A stretch of 5,000 nt of DNA, taken from contig RFOC01000157.1 in the NCBI GenBank assembly GCA_009926815.1, positions 1 through 5,000 of the forward strand. Direction: 5' to 3'. Position numbers and translations under genes: made by a program. Of the stretch, positions 1-5,000 are shown piece after piece. The notes under the pieces are model-generated. The model worked only from the letters and a program-made list of their open reading frames with translations. It had not been told where the DNA came from and did no database searches. Within the stretch, counting starts at the first letter, position 1. The number at the start of each line of letters is the position of its first letter. The DNA is from Planctomycetota bacterium (GTDB taxonomy: Bacteria; Planctomycetota; Phycisphaerae; Phycisphaerales; SM1A02).

Positions 1-644
1 GCATCTGGCCCTTGACCGGAAACACCGGCAACTGGGGCAGCAACAGCGGCGCCATCTTCACCTTCCCTGCCGGCACCGTGATCCAGCCATGCCATCATGT
101 GCTGGTGGCCAGCGCCACCGGCAGCGCAGCGGGCGGCACGCTGCCCGTGACCCCGGACTTCACCTTCACCATGGCCATGAGCGCCACGAACGGCAAGGTG
201 GCCCTGTTCAATGCGGTCAACACCAACAAGGCCTGCGGCAGCGAGCTTGCGGGCACGCTGGTGGACAAGGTGGCCTACGGCACCGCCAACTGCGCCGAGA
301 CCACGGCCGTTCCGGCGCTCTCGGTGACCACCGGGGCCGTGCGCAACGAGGAGGGCATGGCTGACACCGACAGCAATGCCGCCGACTTCACGGTGGTGAC
401 CGCTCCGGTGCCGCACAACGCGGCCTCGCCCGCAGCCAGCACCTGCAGCGCCCCGCCGCCGCCCTGCCCAGCCGATCTTGATGGCAGCGGCGTGGTGGAT
501 GCGGGCGACATCGGCAGCCTGCTCCTGCTCTTCGGCGACTGCACCGCGGGCCCGGGCTGCACCGGCGACCTGGACGTGAGCGGCGCCGTGGATGCCGGTG
601 ACATCGGCAGCCTGCTCCTGCTCTTCGGCGAGTGCCCGGTCTGA
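1..644 (+). CDS. Secreted lamin-tail-domain protein with C-terminal dockerin-like repeats (5' truncated)
   Basis: Only the C-terminal part of this gene is present. The frame is open to the left edge (first full codon at 3, reading I-W-P-L-T-G-N), so the TTG at 12 is not a credible start. The visible part up to about position 420 fits the second half of a lamin tail domain (LTD): W-containing strand, an 'AGTVIQPCHHVLVAS' strand, 'NGKVALFN', 'LVDKVAYGT' and the closing 'DTDSNAADFTV...P.PHNAA' pattern. A Pro/Ala/Ser/Cys-rich linker (about 420-464) leads to two EF-hand-type repeats (465-635), and the protein ends five bases later in codons P-V-stop. LTDs occur in bacterial extracellular proteins and are thought to help surface attachment or binding. 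The repeats suggest calcium binding and export. The signal peptide and any enzymatic domain lie outside the window, so the full function cannot be stated. The family call is fairly sure; the role is not. Confidence 0.85.
   Translation, partial: IWPLTGNTGNWGSNSGAIFTFPAGTVIQPCHHVLVASATGSAAGGTLPVTPDFTFTMAMSATNGKVALFNAVNTNKACGSELAGTLVDKVAYGTANCAETTAVPALSVTTGAVRNEEGMADTDSNAADFTVVTAPVPHNAASPAASTCSAPPPPCPADLDGSGVVDAGDIGSLLLLFGDCTAGPGCTGDLDVSGAVDAGDIGSLLLLFGECPV
465..635 (+). repeat. Two tandem dockerin/EF-hand-like repeats at the protein C-terminus
   Basis: Two 26-codon units lie at 465-542 and 558-635, 93 bases apart. Each contains a 12-residue calcium-loop pattern D-L-D-x-S-G-x-V-D-A-G-D with acidic or Ser ligands at loop positions 1, 3, 5, 9 and 12, followed by I-G-S-L-L-L-L-F-G. 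Each unit begins and ends with a Cys (codons 465, 540, 558 and 633), which suggests disulfides. The stretches 507-538 and 600-631 are identical over 32 bases, while the first half of each unit differs at several codons. Type I dockerins also have two such loops, but this Phycisphaerae-type tail is generally found as a C-terminal tag on secreted proteins. Whether it binds a cohesin or serves in sorting is not known from sequence. Confidence 0.85.
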
Positions 645-663
645 GCCGCCGCTTCAGCGCGGC
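645..663. terminator. Possible short hairpin between convergent genes
   Basis: The arms 645-652 and 657-663 can pair over seven GC-rich base pairs with one bulged base and a TTCA loop. The hairpin sits exactly where the rightward gene ends (stop 642-644) and the leftward esterase gene ends (stop 656-654). The position suits a shared bidirectional terminator. There is no T-tract on either side and the right arm lies in the last esterase codons, so this may be chance in GC-rich DNA. Confidence 0.25.
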
Positions 664-1796
664 GCGTCAGGAAGGTCGACCTCGATCTCGGCGGTGAACA
701 CCGCCGACGGGTCGCCGCGCTCCAGCAATGTCCGACGCATGACGCGATCCGACCTTGGCACCACGCCCTGAAAGATCATGGATCCGTCCATGGTGACGCG
801 AATGGGCCGATCCAGATCCAGCATCCCGTCGTCCAGCAGGAACCCCAGGCGACGCACGCCCTTCGCTTCCTCCACATGGATGTCCTGCCCCTGCCGCCGG
901 ACGACGACGCGCTGGCCCACGCCCGGGTCCGGATTCACGAGCCAGTAGAAGCGCCGCTCGAGCGCGTCATCCTGCAGCCAGACCACGCGATCGGGGCGAA
1001 GGTTTCGACGGTGCGTGGCCATCCACGGCACCGCCACCGCATCCTCGCGATCCATCCAGTGCCCCTTGTCGGGGTGGATCACCACCCGATGCGGATAGCC
1101 GCCCGGATCCTCGCCAGCCATCGCGTCAAGCCGCTCGCCCCACTCCCGCGCGATGCGGTTGCGATCGAATGCCGCGTCCCTGTCTCCCATGTGCAGCGTG
1201 AAGGGCAGGTTGCGAAGGCCATCGGGTCTGGTCTCGTTGGGGTGCCCCGCCATCATGGCCGCGGCGGCGAAGCGATCGGCCATGCGCGTGGCCAGCTGGT
1301 ACACCCCGTCGCCACCCGCGCTGTAGCCCATCAGGTACACGCGGTCCGGGTCGATGGCCTGCTCGCGCACCATGCTGGCGATCAGGGCGTCCAGCAGCGG
1401 CGTCACGTGATCCTGGTGCCACATGTTCCAGCTGTCCGTGGGTGCGCGAGGTGCCACGTACACGCCGTGGGCCGGGGCGTAGAGACGCTGCTGGTTGCGC
1501 CACTGCTGATCGTTCACCTCCGCCGGCGCGCTGCCACCGCCGTGCATGGAGATGAACAGGGGCCGGCCAGGCACCGGGGGCCCGAAGGCGCGGTACCAGC
1601 AGCGCATCCGCATGCCGGCCGCCTGCACCACGCACTCGCCCGTGACTCCCTCGGCCCAGATGGCGCCAGGCCGGACCTGCATCAGTCCGGCCCGAAGGCG
1701 CTCCGCCGCGTTCCGGTCAAGCGTGGGCTCTCCAGCGGTCAGCAGGATCGCCATGGCCCCCGCGAGCGCCATGGATGAGATCCTGGCCACGCCCAC
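654..1796 (-). CDS. Secreted alpha/beta-hydrolase esterase (PHB-depolymerase/LpqC-like) with C-terminal beta domain
   Basis: This is a predicted serine esterase of 380 residues. It has an N-terminal hydrophobic export signal (about residues 9-21, with Arg5 in front), an oxyanion-type H85-G-G-G motif, the nucleophile elbow G157-Y-S159-A-G, a likely catalytic acid D207 in 'HMGDRD' and a catalytic His246 in 'DKGHW'. This is the complete triad, as in polyhydroxybutyrate-depolymerase, feruloyl-esterase and prolyl-oligopeptidase-like secreted hydrolases. Residues from about 268 on ('RVVWLQDDALERRFYWL' to 'FTAEIEVDLP') look like a separate beta-rich accessory domain found on planctomycete hydrolases. 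The substrate cannot be read from sequence. The gene follows the binding-protein gene after 4 bp, so it is probably cotranscribed. The GTG at 1796 keeps the positive n-region of the signal peptide. An ATG at 1772 (residue 9) has the better ribosome site (AGGA, 8 bases upstream) and is a real alternative. Confidence 0.88.
   Translation of the reverse strand: MGVARISSMALAGAMAILLTAGEPTLDRNAAERLRAGLMQVRPGAIWAEGVTGECVVQAAGMRMRCWYRAFGPPVPGRPLFISMHGGGSAPAEVNDQQWRNQQRLYAPAHGVYVAPRAPTDSWNMWHQDHVTPLLDALIASMVREQAIDPDRVYLMGYSAGGDGVYQLATRMADRFAAAAMMAGHPNETRPDGLRNLPFTLHMGDRDAAFDRNRIAREWGERLDAMAGEDPGGYPHRVVIHPDKGHWMDREDAVAVPWMATHRRNLRPDRVVWLQDDALERRFYWLVNPDPGVGQRVVVRRQGQDIHVEEAKGVRRLGFLLDDGMLDLDRPIRVTMDGSMIFQGVVPRSDRVMRRTLLERGDPSAVFTAEIEVDLPDAPR
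1781..1784 (-). promoter_or_regulatory. Candidate ribosome binding site for the alternative ATG start of the esterase
   Basis: On the minus strand AGGA lies 8 bases upstream of the ATG at 1772-1770. The GTG at 1796-1794 has no comparable site at normal spacing; the nearest purine run, AAGG, is about 12 bases upstream of it. This supports the ATG start, whereas the signal-peptide charge supports the GTG. Confidence 0.4.
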
Positions 1797-1800
1797 GCGC

Positions 1801-2901
1801 TCAGGGCGCCTTGGGCGTGCCGGTGAACTTCGATGACACGAACGGCTTCATCAGTTCCGGAGCACGGTCGATGTCCGCCACCACCACGCCCAGCTGGGCG
1901 CAGGTGTCCTGGCCCGATTCCGACCAGACGAACTTCAGGAAGTCGAGCGTGAGCGCCGGCACATCCGATGGATCCGAGGCCAGCACCACCAGGTTGAGCG
2001 GCCGCCACATGGGATAGCTGTGGTCGCGAATGGTGGTGAAGGTGGGCGCCACGAAAGGCTTGCCGGGTCCCTCCGACACCGGCAGCATGCGCGCCCGCGG
2101 CTGGCGGTTGGCGTAGCCGGAGATGCCCATGGCGGTCGGATAGGCGCAGCACGCGTTCACCACCGCGGACGGTCCCGGCTCGATGGACCGCATGACCGTC
2201 TGCAGATCCTCACCTGGCATGGCGAACTCCTGGAACCGCTGCATGGTGCCGTGGCTCATGGGAAGCGCATAGATGGGCATGAACTCGTCGCCCAGCGGCG
2301 ACTTCCGATCCAGATCGCTCCAGCGGATGATCGGATCCTTCGTCATGCTGTGCGTCAGGGCGAAGATGCCGTTGAGCTGGTCACGCGTGATGCCGGCGAG
2401 CGGATTGTCGGCATTCACGTAGATGCAGGTGGCATCCAGAGCCACGGGCACCTGGAAAACCTTGCGATCCGAGGTCGCCTCCAGTTCCTTGATCTCGGCA
2501 TCCGTCAGGCTTCGCGACACCGCGGCCATGTCGCACTCGCCGGCCTTCAGCGTCTCGAGGCCCTTCTGGCTGCCGCCCTGCTTCACCGACACCTTCACGC
2601 CCGGATACACGGACTCGTAGCTGGAGGCGAACTTGGTGAGCAGCGGCGCCATGGAGTTGGAGCCCGCAATGCGGATCCGACCCTCGAACGGCGGAGACTT
2701 GGGCGCGTACTCGGGGAATCGGGTCACCGCCGCGGAGACCTCGGCCGTGTACCACCCCTGGATGGCGGCGGCACCCGTGAAGCCCTGCGGAGCGGCCGGC
2801 GACTGGGCACCCGAGGGCTGCGCGGCGGGCTTGGCCGCCTGCGGCGCCAGGGCCAGGGACACCGTCACGAACAGGGCGACGAGGGCGTGCACGCGTCTCA
2901 T
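1801..2901 (-). CDS. PstS-like periplasmic substrate-binding protein (PBP_like_2 family)
   Basis: This is an exported solute-binding protein of 366 residues. It has an N-terminal signal peptide (R2-R3, hydrophobic residues 6-19, no lipobox Cys), an Ala/Pro-rich linker (about 20-45), then a type II binding-protein fold. PstS-type landmarks are visible: I78-A-G-S-N-S-M-A-P-L loop, 'KQGGSQKGLETLKAGECDMAAVSRSL' (107-132, in parts), 'Y161-VNADNPLAGITRDQL' with the following 'IFALT', 'IRWSDL', and 'TAMGISGYA' (256-264), corresponding to the usual 'GAIGY' segment. In PstS the phosphate pocket uses R-x3-S-G-T; here the equivalent reads L213-P-M-S-H217-G-T219, so the Arg and Ser are missing. The ligand may therefore not be phosphate. 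No permease or ATPase gene adjoins it. Its ATG overlaps the stop of the upstream gene by 4 bases (ATGA), implying translational coupling. Confidence 0.88.
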   Translation of the reverse strand: MRRVHALVALFVTVSLALAPQAAKPAAQPSGAQSPAAPQGFTGAAAIQGWYTAEVSAAVTRFPEYAPKSPPFEGRIRIAGSNSMAPLLTKFASSYESVYPGVKVSVKQGGSQKGLETLKAGECDMAAVSRSLTDAEIKELEATSDRKVFQVPVALDATCIYVNADNPLAGITRDQLNGIFALTHSMTKDPIIRWSDLDRKSPLGDEFMPIYALPMSHGTMQRFQEFAMPGEDLQTVMRSIEPGPSAVVNACCAYPTAMGISGYANRQPRARMLPVSEGPGKPFVAPTFTTIRDHSYPMWRPLNLVVLASDPSDVPALTLDFLKFVWSESGQDTCAQLGVVVADIDRAPELMKPFVSSKFTGTPKAP

Positions 2902-4235
2902 GATGCCTGCCTCCGCTTCCAGACCTGGAACAGGAAGATCGCCACCAGCACCCCGGCCACCAGGGCGGCGATGCGCCAGATCATGCGGCTCGTGAGCTCA
3001 TCGGCAGCACCCTGCACCTCACGGATGCGCATCTGGATGAGCGCCTCCACGGGTTTCAGCGCCGCAGCCAGACGCTCCTCCTGCGTGAGATTGTTGGTGG
3101 TTCCCAGCAGGTCATTCGCGGCCACCAGGTTCCTGTGCACCTCGTTCAGCAGGCTCTCGTACTCCTTCAGGTCCACCGGCTTCGCGGGCGGTCCGCCTGC
3201 ATTCGCCGCGGCGCTGGCCTGCTGCATGGCCTGCACCACGCGGAGCGCCTCGGTCACGCTCTTCATGGCGGAGTCGGAATCCCGCAGGATGGCCTGCGTG
3301 CTGGTGGTCAGCGGTCCCACCTTGTCGAGCAGCTGCCCGGTGGCCACGATCGATTCGCGATACTGCGCCAGCAGTTCCTTGCCCAGATCACCCTTGCTGG
3401 CCAGCATGTCGGGCATGCCCGCGGCCATGTCGCTGACATTGTTGATGTCCTGCAGCAGCCGCTGCGACTCGGGCATGATCAGGAAGTCGTAGGTGATCGC
3501 CTGCACGTTCCAGCCCGCGAACAGCGGCACGCGCTTGGCCCAGAAGAAGGAACGCTCGAGCGCGTAGTTGGCCTGGGCCACCTGCTCCGTGGCGCGGTCA
3601 AGCGGCTCCAGCAGGCCGCCACCGCCCTTCACTTCCTCGATCAGGGTGCTGCCACGGCTGGCGGCCACATCCGAGAAGCGGACATAGGCCACGAATTCGG
3701 TGCCGCCGTTGGTGTACCACCAGTTGGCGATGAGCATGTCCAGCTCGTCCAGCTGGTCCCGGGTGAACACGCGCGAGGCGATCTGCCAGATGTCCTCGCG
3801 GGCGCGCCGGAGATTCTGCTCCACGAACTGGGCACGCTGTCCCCAGATGGTCCGCGACCGCCCCGAATCCACCCAGAAGTAGTTCTGCAGCGTGACCACC
3901 ACCAGCTGGTCCACCAGCTGGGTGACCGTGTCGGGGCTGGTGGCGATGTCGTACATGCTGCTCACGCCGAGCAGCCGCAGGCCGTTCATGATGCGGCGCT
4001 GCTGCAGGTCGGGGTTGTCCCGCATGACCCGCTCGCTGGCCGAGAGCATGAGCGTGAAGTAGCGATCCGCGAAGGCGTTCGAGAGCAGGTCCAGCTGCTG
4101 CTGCGACAGCGTCTTGTCGAGCAGGTTGGCCTTCTCGGCGATGGTCTGCTTCTTCTGCGCCGATCCGCAGGCCATGGGCAGCAGGGCCGCCGCCAGCACC
4201 AGGGCACGCGCCAGCATGAACCGCGATCGCCTCAT
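2898..4235 (-). CDS. Uncharacterised helical envelope protein: lipoprotein-type signal plus C-terminal transmembrane anchor
   Basis: I do not recognise a named family. Using the ATG at 4235, the product has 445 residues. An n-region R2-R-S-R leads to a hydrophobic stretch ending L-L-P-M-A-C23, like a lipoprotein signal but with Pro at the -3 position, so lipidation is uncertain. The body is almost wholly predicted helical. It includes a Trp/Tyr patch 'ANWWYTNGGTEF' (170-181), a Gly run (204-207), 'AKRVPLFAGWNVQAITYDFL' (233-252), long amphipathic, possibly coiled-coil helices (about 265-340 and 355-415) and a Gly/Pro linker (about 345-353). A single transmembrane segment (about 419-438) is followed by K-R-R-Q-A-S, so the short tail should be cytoplasmic and the bulk periplasmic. 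The frame is open up to an ATG at 4298, but that start would overlap the OsmC gene and bury the signal peptide, so I prefer 4235 despite its weak ribosome site. The stop overlaps the PstS-like start. Confidence 0.82.
   Translation of the reverse strand: MRRSRFMLARALVLAAALLPMACGSAQKKQTIAEKANLLDKTLSQQQLDLLSNAFADRYFTLMLSASERVMRDNPDLQQRRIMNGLRLLGVSSMYDIATSPDTVTQLVDQLVVVTLQNYFWVDSGRSRTIWGQRAQFVEQNLRRAREDIWQIASRVFTRDQLDELDMLIANWWYTNGGTEFVAYVRFSDVAASRGSTLIEEVKGGGGLLEPLDRATEQVAQANYALERSFFWAKRVPLFAGWNVQAITYDFLIMPESQRLLQDINNVSDMAAGMPDMLASKGDLGKELLAQYRESIVATGQLLDKVGPLTTSTQAILRDSDSAMKSVTEALRVVQAMQQASAAANAGGPPAKPVDLKEYESLLNEVHRNLVAANDLLGTTNNLTQEERLAAALKPVEALIQMRIREVQGAADELTSRMIWRIAALVAGVLVAIFLFQVWKRRQAS
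2910..2914 (-). promoter_or_regulatory. Strong Shine-Dalgarno for the PstS-like gene
   Basis: On the minus strand GGAGG lies 8 bases upstream of the ATG at 2901-2899, inside the last codons of the upstream gene. It fixes this start. Together with the ATGA stop-start overlap, it indicates coupled translation. It is the best ribosome site in the window. Confidence 0.75.
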
Positions 4236-4266
4236 CGAATCGGCAGCATAACCGAGGCGCAGCGGC

Positions 4267-4677
4267 TCACCCGGTCCAGACGAACTCGATCGGGGCATCG
4301 ATGCCCGCCGAGAGGCTCTTGTGCACGGGGCAGGTGTGCGCCGCGTTCTCCAGCTGCTGCCGCTGCGGGTGGTCGGCGGGAAGCGGCACGCGCACCACGG
4401 TCTTCAGGCTGCCGATGCGCCGGGGCGTGTCCGCGGCCATCACCTTCTGCGTGGAGGCGGTCATGCCCTCGAGCGCCAGGCCATGCCGCTGTGCCACGAT
4501 GCCCATGATGGTCATGATGCAGCTGGGAAGCGCCGCCGCCACCAGGTCGGTGGGCGAGAAGGCCTCTCCCTTGCCGTGGTTGTCCCTGGGGGCGTCGGTG
4601 AGCAGCGTGCTGCCACTGGGTCCATGCGTGGCCTTGCAGCGAAGGTTGCCTTCGTATCGGACGGTGATCTCGACCAT
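4267..4677 (-). CDS. OsmC/Ohr-family protein (putative thiol-dependent peroxide reductase)
   Basis: This 136-residue cytoplasmic protein has the normal length and layout of the OsmC superfamily. An N-terminal beta part is followed by E39-A-F-S-P-T-D-L-V-A-A-A-L (the conserved Glu and 'PTDL' helix start) and the first redox Cys, C53, in 'ALPSCIMTIMGIVAQRHG'. A second Cys, C116, lies in 'HTCPVHKSL'. Known family members use such a Cys pair to reduce organic hydroperoxides or other oxidants. The sequence looks closer to the general OsmC/YhfA-like group than to classical Ohr, but I cannot settle this by eye. The start at 4677 is supported by AGG (4688-4686) with 8 bases to the ATG. It is the first gene of the leftward cluster, 31 bp before the helical envelope protein. 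A perfect 14-bp palindrome lies 31 bp upstream of the start and may be its operator. Confidence 0.9.
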   Translation of the reverse strand: MVEITVRYEGNLRCKATHGPSGSTLLTDAPRDNHGKGEAFSPTDLVAAALPSCIMTIMGIVAQRHGLALEGMTASTQKVMAADTPRRIGSLKTVVRVPLPADHPQRQQLENAAHTCPVHKSLSAGIDAPIEFVWTG

Positions 4678-4708
4678 GCGGGCAACCTACGAGCGGGCAC
4701 CGATCCGG

Positions 4709-4722
4709 GGCAAGCGCTTGCC
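4709..4722. promoter_or_regulatory. Perfect 14-bp palindrome, candidate operator
   Basis: The sequence GGCAAGCGCTTGCC equals its own reverse complement. It lies 31 bp upstream of the OsmC start and 103 bp upstream of the divergent gene start. A perfect even palindrome in a short divergent promoter region suits the binding site of a homodimeric repressor. The MarR/OhrR type often controls OsmC/Ohr genes, but no regulator gene is in the window. As RNA it would form only a short hairpin, so a DNA site is the better reading. Confidence 0.5.
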
Positions 4723-4793
4723 GCTTCAGTGGGAGCCGAAAATGCCCGATGCAGGGTTCCGACATGGCCCCCATGGCGTTACCCTATGACGCC

Positions 4794-4818
4794 ACGGGAT
4801 TTCCGCCGAAATTCCCGT
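4794..4818 (+). promoter_or_regulatory. Hairpin just upstream of the divergent gene's start codon
   Basis: The arms ACGGGATTTC (4794-4803) and GAAATTCCCGT (4808-4818) pair over ten base pairs with one bulged base and a CGCC loop. The hairpin ends 7 bases before the ATG at 4826, where a Shine-Dalgarno would be expected and none is seen. It could be a 5' leader structure affecting translation or mRNA stability, or a dyad protein-binding site. Confidence 0.45.
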
Positions 4819-4825
4819 CGATCGC

Positions 4826-5000
4826 ATGACTGCCCCGCTGCCCGCCACCCGCTCCGAGACGGCCTTCGCGGACTTCAAGCTTCCGTTGATGCGCGATGCG
4901 GCGGTGGCCGAGGCCAACCGCTGCCTGTTCTGCAGCGACGCGCCCTGCGTGAACGCCTGCCCCACGCACATCGACATTCCGCAGTTCATCCGCAAGATCG
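4826..5000 (+). CDS. PreT/GltD-type FAD-dependent oxidoreductase, N-terminal Fe-S domain (3' truncated)
   Basis: The first 58 codons are present and the frame runs off the right edge. After an N-terminal stretch (residues 1-28) comes 'EANRCLFCSDAPCVNACP' then 'THIDIPQFIRKI', with cysteines at 33, 36, 41 and 45. This is the Fer4_20 / dihydropyrimidine-dehydrogenase domain II signature, which opens proteins such as PreT (the NAD(P)H-oxidising subunit of bacterial dihydropyrimidine dehydrogenase) and the glutamate-synthase small subunit GltD. An FAD/NAD(P)H-binding domain should follow outside the window. The E-A-N-R-C-L and 'PTHIDIPQFI' wording looks closer to PreT than to GltD, but 58 residues cannot settle it. 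An in-frame stop at 4787-4789 and no ATG, GTG or TTG between it and 4826 make this ATG the first usual start. It has no clear Shine-Dalgarno and is preceded by a hairpin. It is transcribed away from the OsmC gene. Confidence 0.87.
   Translation, partial: MTAPLPATRSETAFADFKLPLMRDAAVAEANRCLFCSDAPCVNACPTHIDIPQFIRKI

Larger units (their letters stand above)
4678..4825. promoter_or_regulatory. Divergent intergenic region between the OsmC gene and the oxidoreductase gene
   Basis: This 148-bp region is the only sizeable non-coding stretch in the window and must hold the start signals for both directions. Seen in it are an AGG ribosome site for the OsmC gene (4686-4688), a perfect palindrome (4709-4722), a short dyad CATGG-CCC-CCATG (4763-4775) and a strong hairpin (4794-4818). 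No convincing -35/-10 pair is visible on either strand. The best rightward candidate is TTCCGA (4757-4762) and TACCCT (4780-4785), 17 bases apart, matching the sigma-70 consensus at only 3 of 6 bases each. Confidence 0.6.

Noticed and set aside
12..14. TTG as a start codon of the first gene
   Set aside because: The frame is open upstream to the window edge, and the encoded domain is clearly cut at its beginning.
2020..3492. Long rightward open frame of 490 codons opposite the PstS-like and helical-protein genes, and similar frames at 876-1778 and 3135-4508
   Set aside because: Rich in Arg, His and Gly with no recognisable domain, and lying opposite genes with clear family motifs, signal peptides and operon spacing. 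These are by-products of GC-rich codon use.
3902..3921. Inverted repeat of two CCAGCTGG copies with a 4-base gap
   Set aside because: It lies inside coding sequence and is explained by the repeated codons of T-Q-L-V-D-Q-L-V; CCAGCTGG is itself palindromic, so two direct copies automatically look inverted.
4236..4298. Upstream ATG at 4298 as the start of the helical envelope protein
   Set aside because: It would overlap the OsmC gene by 32 bases and put 21 polar residues before the R-R-S-R hydrophobic signal. The ATG at 4235 gives a normal signal sequence.
4232..4774. Leftward 180-codon frame overlapping the OsmC gene
   Set aside because: Its translation is low-complexity His/Arg/Gly-rich sequence, while the OsmC frame shows both redox cysteines and the conserved Glu.
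4763..4775. Dyad CATGG-CCC-CCATG as an operator
   Set aside because: Arms of 5 bp are too short to separate from chance, and the symmetry does not extend outward.
4757..4785. Sigma-70-like promoter TTCCGA / TACCCT with a 17-base spacer
   Set aside because: Only 3 of 6 bases match in each box, which is expected by chance; kept only as a note in the intergenic entry.

Overview
The window is GC-rich, densely coded bacterial DNA. It most likely comes from a planctomycete of the Phycisphaerae type. The best evidence is the end of the first protein, which has two cysteine-flanked EF-hand/dockerin-like repeats (DLDGSGVVDAGDIG and DLDVSGAVDAGDIG) at its extreme C-terminus, a tail common on secreted Phycisphaerae proteins. 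A secreted esterase with a planctomycete-style C-terminal beta domain fits this. The assignment rests on family knowledge, not on a marker gene.

Layout. Positions 1-644 (+) hold the 3' end of a secreted lamin-tail-domain protein with the twin calcium-loop tail. It converges, with a 9-base gap, on four genes that all read leftward. In order of transcription these are an OsmC-family protein (4677-4267), a membrane-anchored, mostly helical protein of unknown function with a probable lipoprotein-type signal (4235-2898), a PstS-like periplasmic binding protein (2901-1801), and a secreted alpha/beta-hydrolase esterase (1796-654). The spacings are 31 bp, a 4-bp ATGA overlap and 4 bp, so they probably form one transcription unit. 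A 148-bp intergenic region (4678-4825) holds a perfect 14-bp palindrome next to the OsmC gene and a strong hairpin just before a divergent gene. That gene (4826 onward, +) is the start of a PreT/GltD-type FAD- and Fe-S-dependent oxidoreductase and runs off the window.

How they may work together. Three of the four leftward products carry export signals. The binding protein is translationally coupled to the membrane-anchored protein, and no Pst permease or ATPase gene is next to it. The binding protein also lacks the usual Arg and Ser of the PstS phosphate-binding Arg-x3-Ser-Gly-Thr motif, so its ligand may not be phosphate. This pair is the most interesting part of the window: it may be an envelope module that senses or captures a ligand rather than a normal phosphate importer. 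That is inference. No RNA genes, insertion sequences or CRISPR arrays are visible.
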